64,000 nt of DNA from Cladopsammia gracilis (taxonomy: Eukaryota; Cnidaria; Anthozoa; Scleractinia; Dendrophylliidae), in NCBI GenBank assembly GCA_022457155.1, contig JAJGOT010000039.1:343001-407000 (forward strand), given 5' to 3'. Position 1 is the stretch's first letter, and every line of letters starts with the position of its first letter. The position numbers and the translations under genes were made by a program. The notes under the pieces are model-generated. The model saw nothing but the letters and a program-made list of their open reading frames with translations. It was not told the DNA's origin and ran no database searches. This document shows, piece after piece, positions 34,203 to 46,640 of the stretch.

Positions 34203-37200
34203 TTAGAGATCAAAGCCTGCATAAGCCAGTGCCATAATTGTAAGGTACAGCAAAGCTAGAAATCCTACAAGAATCCACCACATACTGTATTCACCTGAAA
34301 AAGAAATGAACATTTCATAGTTGACTACACGGAGTAATGAGTGACATATATTTTAATTTTGTAACCAAATGTTCAATTTTCTTTGTGTTTAATTAATTTA
34401 TCTAGGCTATTCGGCAACTCAGTGAGAACAATAGGTTTAATTACCAAAACAATGTTTCTGAATGTGCATTGCATACTTTGGTACATTTCTTTGCCATTCT
34501 CTGCAAACAATGTCAAATTCGAGGTTTTTATGTAGAACATGAACACAAGACTGGGTTAAAATTATTTTACTTTCTCTGTCTAGACTTGAATGCTGTCCCT
34601 GTATTTTTAACTCCTAAACAATTCAGTCAAACTAGACAAATTAAACAATAGACCAATATCACGCTAGCATGGCACAACATATATTTGGTTTATTGGGAAA
34701 AAGAGCCCAGCATCAAATTCAGCATATCGATATTAGTAAAACTACAAAGTTTTGTAAAGATTGCTAGAGAACTGACGAAGATATGAAATTTTGAAACTGA
34801 GCATTTTTACAAAGAAATGTATGGTGGACGGGCAGCCTCGTTTTCGTGTTTTTCCCATACATTTCTTGTAAAAATTAGGCCAGAGTACTAAGTTTCAAAA
34901 GCTCATATCTCCGCCAGTATACAAGCAATCTTTATGAAACTTTACAGTTATACTAATATTGATGTGCTGATTTTGATACTGGACTCTTTTCCCCATTAAA
35001 TTAAATATATTTTCATGCCATGTTAGCGTGATATTGGTGTATTTGGAATGATTGCTGTCCTTTTGAATAATTTAAACCTTAATTGCACAAAACAATTCGA
35101 GAATTCATGTTTTCATTAGCATGAAAATGACCACGAGAGCGTGCAGAGCATGCAGTTGGTAACTTAAGACATACATGAGAAGTACTATGTTGCAAATGCG
35201 ACTAATAGGGCTCGCTTTACTACACATTCATTACTATATAACCATTAATGTTGATGACATTACCACATGTTTTGCAATACTTAATCCATGGAGAATGGAA
35301 CTGAGCAATATCCTCTCAGAATGACTTAATAATTCAAAAATGCAGGAAATGGCCTGTTTTCAGGACTCAAATTTTAAAAACATGTCCAGGGGGACATGCC
35401 CCCAGACACCCTAGACGAAAGCACCTTTGGTGCTTGAAGAATTGTAAATTAGTCACAATTTTTCCTGGATCTACACCTGAGGCCCTGCCAGGGGGTGTCC
35501 CATGTCGCTTGTCTGAATTTTAAAATGTCTCGTGTTGGTGTTTAATCAATGTTTCACGTTGCTGTCGGAAATTGAACAAACATTTGTCTTGTGTCGCAAT
35601 TTCATTTTACGTGCTGTCGCTACTTTTTGGGTCATGTCGCCTGTCGGAATTTACCCTGGCAGGGCCTCACACTTGCAGCCCAATTCTCACTTCTCAATCC
35701 TGATGAAACACTGTTCCTTGTATGAGTATGAATTAAATGAAAATCATATGTGAACTGTAGATGAAACATGAGTGAAATTTGTGATCCTTGCAGTGTGCTA
35801 TCAACTTAAGCAGTTGACAAAGCAACCTGAAAAAAATTCAGGCTCACGACCTTGTGATACCTGTGTTTGATATATAACATAGCAACACAGTTCTTTCATA
35901 CATACTTCTTCTCTTGAGTGTAGTAACTTTACAAGTGTTGTCAGCTGAGATGCTGAGAAGAGCAAACTCATTGCGAAGTTTGTTGGACACAAGCGGTGAA
36001 TCAGGAAGAAACGTTAATCCAGTCACAAAGATGTTGTGCACACCTTTCAAAGTAACCAAAGGCTGCAGAGAAATTAAACATTGGATTTAGTATGTAACAG
36101 GAGTTTAAAATAACCCTGCAACTCCCAAAAGTGGGAAAATTCAAGAAAAATCCCAATTTTCATTATATAAAATATTTAAAAACAAATGGCACTGTGCAAA
36201 AGTACTGCCAAAGAGGTTTCATTTGAATGGTCACACCATAGGATTTTGCCCACAGACTCAAAAGTTAGAAGTAAAACATTGCATGTCTCTATAATTGACT
36301 CTGGGAGCAAAAAGGTAAATTTTGACAGTGTCAGCTACATACTGAGCTAAAATGAAGAAAATTAAGGTAGTTAACTACTCCAGTTCAAATACACATCAGA
36401 AGCCAACACATATATTTTGTGTATATTTCAAAAGCAAAACAAAGACAGACAGGTTACTTAAAAACAAAATTCCCCTAAGCTAACGTTATTAGAACTTGAT
36501 GGTAATTAGTTCCGAATTTGAAGAGTTAACTGACCAAAAATAATTTACACCATGGCTACTGCAGGCAACTGTGATACAGTACCATATTACAAGAAATTTT
36601 TTTTCTGCATAAAAAAATTCCCCCTATTTATTTGACATGATTAGAAGATAACAGTGATACACTAATTCTGCAAATTTGGAAAGCATGGTGTTGTGAAATC
36701 TTGCCGTGCCAAAATCATGAAATTGTAATAAGCTGTCGTAATAAGGTAAATCTCAAAACTGCACTACTTACAGCAAGATTCCATGCGATATAAACAGAAA
36801 TGTCACCTTCAGCTGTGCCGACACCAACAAATGTCCCATTACCACTGTAAAATAGTAAGGGCATAAATAAAAGAAAATGCTTTGTACTTAATAATATAAT
36901 TTAGCAAATATATTTCACTCTAAAGTAAAAGAAGATGTGGTTGACAAAATCAAAACTTTTTGTGTGATTTACAAAGCAAACATGCAATATTTTTTTTTAA
37001 ATTATTCTTTAAAAATGTTGCATGTTTTCTTTGTAAACAAGAACTCTTCAAGTAGTGAAGTCGGGCTTTAAGGGTCTTGTAAGTGCCCCTAAGGTACGAG
37101 AATAAATTCAATTGTTATGATTTGTTTTACAGTCGCTTTTCCGGTCACACAAGGTGATCCATCATGCACGTTACTAGTAATATATCAAACATTCCACACA

Positions 37201-40200
37201 GTGTTTCATCGGATTTCCAAACACCACGAAGTGGGTTGAAAAACAAGGTGCAGCCAACTTTTTTTAACCCACTTGTTTGGAAATCTGATGAAACACTGTG
37301 TCGAATGTCTGATATTACTTCTCAAACAAAATGATTTTAGAAGGAGAAATTACGGATGCAAAAATGAGGAGTGTTTCAACTCATTTCCAAACACTCATTA
37401 AACATTAATTTCCTTTATAATTTAGTCATGAACTATTAATGAGTTTGAGAACGTTATTTAAAACCTTTAATCAGTCTTTTGCAATCACTCGTGCATGCAA
37501 GGTCAACTTCAACATCAACTTTTTTACTTTCATTTATCTGTTGCTCGAAAAGAAAGAAAAGGAAATCGTAATCGAATGGAATTCTCGCCAAATCCGACAA
37601 TAATGTAAGTTCCTTTTACTTGATATATGTTTCGTTTCATCATTTTCCTTTCTCTTATGTTGTAAATAAATTCAATTCATCCATGAGCTCGAAGTTGCTA
37701 TGTCAACTGATATGACATCACTAACACTTCGCCACAGGCTACAAATCACTTGAAAAGAACGAGAAGCACACAACCCAATATATAAGTCAGGCTTGGCTTG
37801 TAGCCAAGCAAGCCCGACTAATAAGGGAAATAGTCCATATTATTTCCAGTTGGCAGGGTTGTCATTACTAGCCAGCAACTACCTATTCTGGCTGGCAACT
37901 ACAACAAAGATGACCAGCTACACATAGTTTTAAAATGACTGAAAGACAACAAGCATGGAAAACTTTCTTTGTTTTATTCATAAGTGACTACTTTTCTTGT
38001 GGGAGCCGGCTCTTTCAAAGCTACATGTAAATGGCGGTCTTGAGTTTGTGGGAAAGGCAGAAAATGCAATGTAAAAATCAAAAGCCTCACACCAAGACAT
38101 CATACGCACTTAATCATTTTGATATTGGTTCTTGCCTTTTTTCCAAGGGGTCAATCTTTCCTCAATGAAGGAGGGAGTGGGAGGTACTCCCATATGAAAA
38201 TAAGGTGGGTGATTTTCATACTTTTACATTGGTACCACTTAGGGTACAGTGCACTAAAATCTCAAATGACCACTGTTAGAATTATTATGGTACCTTTTAG
38301 AATATTGAGCCACATACATATCCACAAACCTTTAAAACATTCTGACAATCACCCTGGTCAATTTTATATAGAAATCCCCCCTGGGCCTTGTGCTTGATAT
38401 TGTATAAACAAAAGACTATAAACAAGAAATTATGCCTGTACCTAACTGCCATTTGTGTAAGAGGTTCAATTCCAGCAGGTTGATTCATCTGCGGCAGCCA
38501 TTTTGAGCAATCCCACTTAACCAGGTATGAAGGTGTTGGTGTCTTTCTGTTAAACCTAGCTGGAACATTAATTGTAAAAAGATGGATATCTTTCCTCTCA
38601 TTGCAACCAAACCTACAGGAAACATAAAAAAATCTTTCTTATCACTCTTAATAAAGCAAAGATTATATCAAACCCAGCCTGACCAATCAATGAAATTGAT
38701 CAATTAATGAAATTAATCAAATCTAATACCTCACCAACTTCTACACTGAAGTCACAGCAAGGTTATGTTTCTTTCAGGGTTGTTGGTTAAGGCTTTTTCA
38801 GACATCACGTTAGCAATCGATGACAATCGATATAAATTAACTAAAACTTATCAATTGATCGATTTTCATCAATATTGGTCTGGCCAAGTATGAAAAAGAG
38901 AACAAATTAAATTTAAAACTTTTGACAAAAAAGGTTGTTTGTCATACATGAATAATGCAACCAAAAGATGATATGCAAAACATGGTTGACATGGAAGTGC
39001 GGCTTTAACCCTTTCACTCCCAGAGTCAAATATGGAGACAACCTAGTATTAGTGTAGTTCTAACTTTTCAGTCTTTGGACTGAATCCTAAGGAGTGACCA
39101 TTCAAACCACTTGTTTTTCAATATTTTACAAAATTAAATTTGGGATATGTAAATGTTTAGCTTTGGCACTCTTGGGAGTTAACAGGTTAATAAATAAGTG
39201 AAAAAATACAAGTTATATTCTTAAGCTCTAAAGATAAAATATGGCATTTAGTAGATTGTAGATGTGGTAGCAGGAGGTGTGAATGAAGCTATATTGTAAA
39301 AATCCAGCTATGTTTGGACGATTCAATCTCCCGACAGAAAATTTGGCACAAAACAGTTCTGCAAAATAATGGCACTGTAACTGTGATTGGCTAAAATCTC
39401 GAAAGGAATGTGGTCCAGGTTTCAGCAGCCCTTAGTGGGAAGGAGCGTTGCGTGACTACCCAAATAACAGCTGCATAGGAGACTAAATAGACCTACATGT
39501 ACCTGCAAGCTCTTATTCTAAAGAAATTCTCTGGCTCATTATTAGCAGTGAAATAAAGCTGGAATTGCTTTCTTCCTTCTTCTAATCTCCACACATATGC
39601 TGTTGTATCTCTGGAGCATGTGACAAACTGAAATCAAGAAACAAGAAAAATTAAATAAACCCTTTCTAATTCCTGCTTAGTGTCAAATTTAAATTGTAGA
39701 ATAATGGCTCTGGTGATCCTCTTTTCCCACATTGTTTACTAGCCATGTGTTTATGTATTCTGCACTTCATTCTTAATGCCAAGTTAAGTAACAATAAATT
39801 ACTTGGAACTTAACATCAAAGAAAAAGTGCAGGATGCTAAATTACCGACATTATTTGCTGATGTCAGTTGACTGGTTTATAAAATTAATGATAATTGATC
39901 AGCAGGTGTAAAGTGTGAAGGAGTATTTTGGGTATGAAATATGAATTTCAATGACCTCTAAGAGAGATGTATAGGACTGGTTTAATAATCAGTCTGCAGT
40001 TTAAGGTTACCGTGTACCTTCAGATTGAAAATTTATTGAAATTTTTTTGGCATCAAAATAAAGTTTACAGAATGAACTTTCATCCAAAAAAAAATTATCA
40101 AAAAATAGTGAAAATTGACAAAGAAATGACGGTATAACTTTTGTGGGCGGAGTTTGTTTATGAAGCGATATGTTTTTCTAAGTTAATTTTTCGCTTGTAG

Positions 40201-43200
40201 GGGACACTTTAAAGAGCTACTACTCAAAGGGAATTTGTTCAATTTTCCTCAAATTTGGACAGAAGCTAGGCTAACATATAATCAACCAAAACTTGTTGGC
40301 GAATTTCTTATTTTCGAAAACTTTTTTGTCAAGAGCCATTTCCGTGCGATCACTCCAATTTTTTTTCTCTCTTTTTCGAAAATATTCTGTAACTTTTCAT
40401 TGCAATTTGAATATGGGAAATCGCCGACATGGTTTTTAGCGCTTCGTGTCCGGAAACCCGAGAAAAAATCAAATTAGCAAAATACAATAATCGCTTTGAG
40501 TTATAGCGTTTTAAAGCTGATTCGGACGTTTGAATTTAGACGTTGAAAAACATTCGACAATTCATTTTATTAGCAAATGGTTTCCACTTTTAAATAGCCA
40601 GCTCTGTAAGCTTTAATTTGATGTCTGGGTTTAGGTATATTAAGTGTAATCTTAAGACGCTAGAGCTGTTATACTGGAGACACCCCCGAAGGTACACGGT
40701 AACCTTAATTTTTGATTAGTTTACAAAGAAATATTGGTTTTGGTTTCAACATTTTTGGTGATAACGTGGCAGAAGATTTTTTAGCCAATCACAAAATGAA
40801 GCAACGCAAAACCAAAGCAATCACGATACTCAATTGAAAACTGCTCTTTAATCATTCAGGTTGTGGCTTGTGACATAATTTATAAACTGTACAGTCAAGT
40901 ACAAGAGAAACTGCAGATGCTGTACCACATCTATTTTCTTTATGAAGACCCCCGCCCCCTCCCTGTTTCTAATAAGCCCCCCTTTTTGGAGCAAGAAACT
41001 TATTAAGCTCCTGTCCCCACCCTCCTCCTTTTCCCCAGTTTCACAAGCAAAGCAATAAATGATAGACTGTATAATTTGATATGAACTTTAATCCAGCATT
41101 GTAATCTCAGGATTAAACTTTAATGTTACAATTACATTATTTTTCCCTATGTGATGGCTTATACCTGGTTTATACCAATAACAAAAGCCACTTAATCACA
41201 GTTCAAGAGTATTGAAGTAAGTTAAGGGGAGGGGTGGGGGTGGCTTCTTCTAAAGAGGGGTGGCTTATTAGAGGGGGTGGCTTATTAGAGGGGGTGGCTT
41301 AATAGAGGGGGGGTGGCTTATTAGAGGGGGGTGGCTTATAAGAGGGTGGTGGCTTATTAGAGGGGGGTGGCTTATTAGAGGGGGGTGGCTTATTAGAGGG
41401 GGGTGGCTTATTAGAGGGGGGTGGCTTATAAGAGGGGGGTGGCTTATTAGAGGGGTGGCTTATAAGAGGGGGGTGGCTAATTAGAGGGGGGTGGCTTATT
41501 AGAGGGAGGTGGCTTAATAGAGATTTTATGGTACATGTATATGCATTGTGCAAGTTATTTTAAACATTTTTATTCACTTGTGGAAAACTATTCAATTTTT
41601 TGAATTACAAAAAAAGTAAGTACTGAACTGATGGGATTTCAATAAATTAAGCTCCCCCCCCCCCCCCCCCAACTGCATGCACCCCTCAAATACGCTTGAC
41701 ATAAATGAGCATCTGGGGAGGGGGGGGGGCTTAACAGAGCATTAATTAAGTAATCACAGTAATCTGTTACTTGTAGGACCTCATCTTAAGATGCCACTAT
41801 AAATCCCCAAAACTAAGTTTAACATAGGAAGAAGTGTGTAGCAGCCACTAAGAATAAAATAGATAAAGTACTTACTGAATTTGAGTTAGGATGTATATCG
41901 AGGTCATCGACGTCTGTGTTGTGAGCTTTTATGTCATGTACACATTCAAGAGAAGGATACTGAAACAAAATATTGACAAAAATAAAGACGCTAGTTACAA
42001 ATCTTGTAAGAAATTTATAAACCCAATTGACTGTGGGCCTAAAACTGCATTTTCCTATCCCCTCCGCACCCCTGTCCAGAAATGTTGTACAACTTCTATG
42101 TCCCCTACTCTTTTTCGAACAGAGGGTGAGTTCTTTGATGTCCCATACTATTAAGTATGAAAGGTGTAGAAGACAAGGCCAATGGCTTACGTCACTGCCT
42201 AATGACATGATTATCTGAACTGAGACAGGTGTTTGAGCACAGCCAACATGATCTTAGTTAAAAGTTTTTGTTTTTAATATGTGGTAGACATTCCAATCAG
42301 TTTAATATTGGATTATTATTTTTTACTGTGAAAAACGATTGACCTAAATGGAAATGGGGCTTTATAAATTTGTTATTATAAACACATTTTTCACTCCCTT
42401 TCCATGTATTCTGCACTTCTTCCTTAATGCCCAGCACAAGGAATAATTTGATGTCCTTGCCATTAACGAAAAAGTGCAAAATATCCAATTATTGCCATTT
42501 ATTAATATATTAGCAGTGGTCAGCAATGCCCTCACATGGTCATTCCATGTAGGATTACCATTTGACACAGAATTGATATCTTAAACTTAAAGTGGAAAAA
42601 TACCTTAAGAACTTTGACATGTCCATCTGAACCACCTGTAACAATATGCTTTCCATCTGCTGTGAAACGCACAACTTTCTGAAATCCTAGATCTTCCTCT
42701 TTCTCGTCCCCATCCTCTGGGTCAACTGTCACTTTAGATTGCAATTCATTTACCACAAATTTTTTTATCCTCTTCTTCGTCATAACTTTAGACTTCTTTC
42801 CTTCCAATTTTTCAACATTGGTCTCTTCCTCCTTAATGTCGAGTTCTAGTAACTGACATTTATTATCCATTCCTACTGCCAGTACATTTGAGTTAGGGTG
42901 AATTGCACAGTTCATAATGGCCCTTCTACCAGCTTCAAAGTTATGGACCAGGCTTGCTTTAAGTTCTTTACCATCTGTGCCAAGCTTGTAAATATTCTGA
43001 AATTAGATGAAGGAGAAAATGTCACCCACGGATTTAATTTAACTGTTTAACACTTTAAGCCCTAAGAGTGATCGGCATCAAAGTTCTCCTTGTAATATTT
43101 ACAATGTATGCCTTATCAATCAAAAAGGTCATGACTTCTCTTGATATTCAAACAATTTCCCCCCACTACTTCTATAGGAAATGTATAGGGACAAGAAATG

Positions 43201-43930
43201 AGAATTTAAATTTTGACATTAGGGCTTAAGGGGTTAACTCCCAAGAGTGCCAAAAATAATAAATATTTAAGAAAAATCTCACATTTTATTTTGTAAAATA
43301 TTGATCAACAAATGGTACCATGCAAAAGTACTGCTGAAGTGGTTTCATTCGAATGGTCACACCATAGGATTTTTTCCACAGACTCAAAAGTTAGAACTAC
43401 ACTACATGTTTCCATAATTGACTCTGGGAATGGAAGGGTGAAAAATAAACTCAATACATATAAATGTCGTGTATTATGTAGATCAGAATGTGCTTCGGGA
43501 AATGAACTGTAGATTTCAGTTAAATAAATCTAAGATTAACTCTTTCTCTTTCAACAGGACTTTTACTATTCCAAGTGTTAAGCAAATACATCAAAGCTTT
43601 TCATTTAAGCTTAGATTCTATACAGCACAGCTGACTTGACAAAATATTTAAATAACTTTGCTTCATATGTCGAAGATTCCAGACAAACAAACTATGAAGT
43701 ATATAGAAAAAAGAGTTTTGACAGAGAAGGAACTCATACACGATACGGCACGTTACGAAGATAAAATATTTGGACAAAACAGTAAAAACAAGAAAAGTGA
43801 TACAAACCAAAGCATTTGGAACACCGGTCTTCGCCGCACCACCACCACCGGCGATCGAAAAATGCTCCCGGTCCAAAACATTCACAGCGTACAGGGGAAA
43901 GTTGGTTGTTTCTAGAGTCGTGAAAGGCAT
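34203..43930 (-). CDS. PREB: PREB / SEC12, COPII Sar1 guanine-nucleotide exchange factor (8 exons)
   Basis: Exons, in order: 43930-43808, 42996-42604, 41959-41876, 39627-39503, 38612-38442, 36844-36772, 36062-35906 and 34294-34203. All have GT/AG borders and compatible phases, giving 405 residues (human PREB ~417). The N-terminus FPLYAVNV...IAGGGGAAKTGVPNA carries the glycine-rich stretch before the first WD-like blade that is typical of SEC12/PREB. WD-like blades include VRFTADGKHIVTGGSDGHVK, VDDLDIHPNSNSFVTCSRDT and FVGVGTAEGDISVYIAWNL, followed by HNIFVTGLTFLPDS. The last exon gives a C-terminal hydrophobic anchor (WWILVGFLALLYLTIMALAY). SEC12 proteins sit in the ER membrane, propeller in the cytosol, and load Sar1 with GTP to start COPII coats. 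A basic/acidic insert (KKSKVMTKKRIKK, DPEDGDEKEED) lies in exon 2. Introns hold at least five repeats. One donor is GTATTT and one GTTTGT, weaker than consensus. Confidence 0.93.
34651..35039. repeat. ~390-bp foldback element in PREB 3' intron
   Basis: GACCAATATCACGCTAGCAT at the left pairs with ATGTTAGCGTGATATTGGT-like sequence at the right. The arms extend most of the length and include CATACATTTCTT and its complement. Confidence 0.8.
35478..35669. mobile_element. MITE with TGAGGCCCTGCCAGGG termini and TGTCGG subrepeats
   Basis: Ends TGAGGCCCTGCCAGGG and CCCTGGCAGGGCCTCA are exact inverted repeats. Between them CTGTCGGAATTT-like words recur four to five times. Confidence 0.85.
36110..36320. 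repeat. copy of the dispersed 'GTGACCATTCAAATGAAA' module
   Basis: Minus orientation: TTTCATTTGAATGGTCACAC at ~36217, then GACTCAAAAGTTAGAA. Flanked by CAACTCCCAAAAGTG and GACTCTGGGAG. Confidence 0.75.
37178..37318. repeat. palindromic MITE in PREB intron
   Basis: TAATATATCAAACATTCCAC / GAATGTCTGATATTA and CAGTGTTTCATCGGATTTCC / GGAAATCTGATGAAACACTG pair across a ~50-bp centre. Confidence 0.85.
39005..39195. repeat. copy of the dispersed module bounded by CACTCCCAGAGT / CTCTTGGGAGTT
   Basis: Contains TCCTAAGGAGTGACCATTCA. The ends CCTTTCACTCCCAGAGT and GCACTCTTGGGAGTTAACA are roughly inverted, suggesting the full element boundaries. Confidence 0.65.
40005..40704. mobile_element. 700-bp nonautonomous transposon with TTAA target duplication
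   Basis: GGTTACCGTGTACCTTC and GAAGGTACACGGTAACC are perfect termini, flanked by TTAA at 40001-40004 and 40705-40708. The internal ORF 40235-40477 is not recognisable. A TTAA target fits piggyBac or Kolobok types. Lies in a PREB intron. Confidence 0.9.
41225..41525. repeat. minisatellite, unit ~19 bp GGGTGGCTTATTAGAGGGG
   Basis: About 15 imperfect tandem units in a PREB intron. The Pro-rich minus-strand ORF across it is a repeat artefact. Confidence 0.95.
43060..43450. repeat. copy of the dispersed module in PREB intron 1
   Basis: TTTCATTCGAATGGTCACAC at ~43343, followed by GACTCAAAAGTTAGAA. Ends TTAACTCCCAAGAGTG and GACTCTGGGAATGG match the bounded copy at 39 kb. Confidence 0.75.
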
Positions 43931-44114
43931 CGTACTTGAAAAAATCTAGTGGTTGTAAAGGAGGAAACTTGTAATCATTGCTGTCGAGTAAGTTTTCATT
44001 TAGTCAAAGGATTCAACGTGGCTCGAAGCCTGGTTACACTGCTGCTAATGGGTAGTTCCGCTGATCGGGTTGCGCGAGAGCGCGATAGCACGGAGCGCGC
44101 AATTTTTTTACATG

Positions 44115-44327
44115 AAGCCTGGTTCACAGTGGCGACATAACGACACAATGACATAAAGAAAAGATCAAGTTTTTTCCTTATGTCGTTATGTTTATGTCAT
44201 TATGTTCCTATTATGTCGTTATGTTGTGTTGTTCACACTGGTGACATAAAACATCGATACGAAGTCGTGTTTTGAATTTGCGTGACCTCGCCGTTATTTC
44301 GTTATGTCGCTAGTGTGAACCAGGCTT
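44115..44327. mobile_element. MITE with AAGCCTGGTTCACA termini
   Basis: AAGCCTGGTTCACAGTGGCG and CGCTAGTGTGAACCAGGCTT are inverted repeats. The interior is rich in ATGTCGTTATGT words. Confidence 0.85.
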
Positions 44328-44329
44328 TA

Positions 44330-44460
44330 CTCTCTCTAACTGTAATAACGTTTATAACCAGACCTGATCGGGTTACGCGAAGCGCGCAGCACGCAATTTT
44401 CTTCCCATTTTGCATGAAGTCTAACTCTTTCTAACTGTAATAACGTTTATAACCAGAAAC
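44330..44460. repeat. ~90-bp direct duplication
   Basis: CTAACTGTAATAACGTTTAT followed by AACCAGA occurs at ~44337 and again at ~44428. The intervening CTGATCGGGTTRCGCGA unit also resembles 44058-44075. Confidence 0.7.
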
Positions 44461-44488
44461 GTTCTACGATTGTCTACGCCTCTATGAG

Positions 44489-46195
44489 GAGGGTGGCAAA
44501 GGGGTTTTACGTGACGCGTGATTGCCCCAAAATTAACCGCGTGATGCGTGATTGTGCCCAAATTTACGGCGTGATGCGTGATCAGATAGCGCAGCGTGAT
44601 GCGTGATTTGCTATTTTAGAAGCGTGTGACGCGTGATTTACCTTTTATTTTTCCGTGATACGTGAATGCTTTCGACGTTCTTTGAAAAACTAGAAAGGTT
44701 GCATTCAAAGGATTCAACGTAAATTGTCTAATTGAAGGTCTGTCCGGTCTTTTATTGACCTTTGATGTTTGTGGTGGGTCCAGAGAATCCGTTCCTGGAA
44801 CGACGAGGACAGAATCGAGAAATCAGAAAACGCAATCAGAAAACTCGAAGCTCACAGGGTACAAGAGACCTGTCCTAAGACGTTACGCTACAACGCCAAA
44901 GCGCACTTATCAGACCCGACGAAGAATTCAAAAAGGAAATCGGAACCATAAGAAAGCAGGCAACATGTCAGGCAGAACAGAAATTACTAGGAGCGCTAAT
45001 CAAATTCCACTATCGTAACATTGATTCAAATCAAAGAAGAAGAGCGAGTAGGCTACTAAGCCAAACGAAACTAATATGTCAATCAGCCTAAGAACAAGGC
45101 ACTAAGCCACTTGTAAATGTACAAGAGAGAGTTCAGCTCATACAGAAACAATTTGCGCTCAGTGGTGAAAAACATGTCAGAACTTGAGAATGCCAATAAT
45201 AAACATGTTGAATCTCATCCTCGTGCGCTCCCTGAGTCTTGATAAGAAATTAAACGGAAGATCTCAGATACACGAAAACATCTGAATAAGAAACACATTG
45301 ACCGCAAAAGACAAGCAAAATGAAATAAAGCCGATAATGCTAAGAAGAAATACACGCACTTTAAATCTTGTCACCCACTGGGAGTCAAGAAAGGTTTCTT
45401 CAAAGTAGAGGCCCTTAGACTCCTCAGAATTGAACGAACTTTTCAAAGGAAACTTTCAGCTAAGAGGCTACCCTAACAATCTCATTGAGAAGGTGCTCTC
45501 AGAAGTAATATTCTGACAGAAAGTCAGCTCTCAATAAAACCCATGTGTACCTAACATAAAACAGATCCCAGGGGCGGATTCAGGATTTTTCTTAGAAGGA
45601 GGTGCACCTCTAAGGAATGACGTAACTGAAGGATGACGTAAACAAATTTTAAAAGCGAACAATCCATTGGTCATCTCAGTGGGGGGGGGCACCCCCTGCA
45701 CCCCTCCCCCCTCCCCTAGATCCACCCCTGGATTCTCATGGACAAAAAGCATTTAATAGAATCGCAACCTTCACTAACACAAATCTATAAAGAGCCTCCC
45801 CTTATTTCATACAAGAGGGGTAGATCTTTTATAAGATATACTAGTCAGGGCTAAACTGTAAAAGTCAAACCAGCCAAAAAACCGAGTGAACAAAGGACAT
45901 AACAACCACACCACGCGTTAGTTGGATTTGTGCTAGGACCGTCAAGTGAACACCCTTTATTTCATTTCAAGATTCATGAATTAACATGCAATCCTTCCAA
46001 AAAGAAAAACTGAATACAATATCAATGCATTCAATAGGTAGGCATACGCCGACTCTACGTTGTTTTTTTACCATTTTAATGCCGGATTACTCGTTATTTA
46101 CGTGACGCGTGATTGCTTTAAAATTTTCTCCGTGATGCGTGATTTCACTTAAAAATTCGGCGTGATGCGTGATCGGTACCACCCCTTTGCCACCC
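44489..46195. mobile_element. 1.7-kb hAT-like element with GCGTGATGCGTGAT subterminal repeats
   Basis: Termini GAGGGTGGCAAAGGGGT and ACCCCTTTGCCACCCTC, flanked by TCTATGAG at 44481-44488 and 46196-46203 (6-8 bp duplication, ambiguous by overlap with the termini). GTGATGCGTGAT repeats lie only near both ends. The interior (44790-45460) holds broken frames such as KTLRYNAKAHLS and LLGALIKFHYRNIDSNQ, which look like a degenerate retroelement protein not identified further. Confidence 0.75.
45569..45730. mobile_element. hAT-type MITE, CAGGGGCGGAT termini
   Basis: Left CAGGGGCGGATTCAGGAT and right CTAGATCCACCCCTG are inverted; ~160 bp, nested in the 1.7-kb element. Confidence 0.8.
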
Positions 46196-46640
46196 TCTAT
46201 GAGATAACCAAGTTGAATGTCTTCTATACCGTGATTCAATGGAAAAATCGAGAAAAAAATCTCTCAAAGGAAAATACGGGGATGTTTAGGAAAACGCTTG
46301 GAATGGTGCGTTGTATTGTTTTCCCATGTCATTTTAGTGCTTTTAAAAGAAACTAGTGAAGCTTATACATCTGATTATACAGTTTGAACTTTTCGATTCT
46401 TTAATTTGAATATTTCAACACCAGAAAATTTTAGGGAAAGGAATCTTCTATCCCCCGAATTTGCTGACCTTATTTCGTACCCAAAACAACATTTTTAACT
46501 TGTCCGAAAACAAAAGATGTTACGAAAGTTTGTGGCGACATGTTGGTGCATGCTCCTGATACTATGGAAATATCGAGAAAAAATAATTATATCAAAAAGG
46601 AGAACTACGGGCATTGTCCACAGGTCCTTAGAAGTTAGAC

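Noticed and set aside
41225..41525. CRISPR-like array
   Set aside because: Repeats are contiguous without unique spacers and the genome is animal; it is a minisatellite.
41299..41553. Pro/Lys-rich ORF over the 19-bp minisatellite
   Set aside because: It is a translation of a tandem repeat, with no non-repetitive coding sequence.
43601..43807. Extension of the PREB first-exon ORF
   Set aside because: This is intron sequence read through; the exon must end at the donor at 43808 to keep the PREB protein continuous.
44755..45470. Host gene inside the hAT-like element
   Set aside because: Reading frames are broken repeatedly by stops and frameshifts, and no splice pattern restores them.
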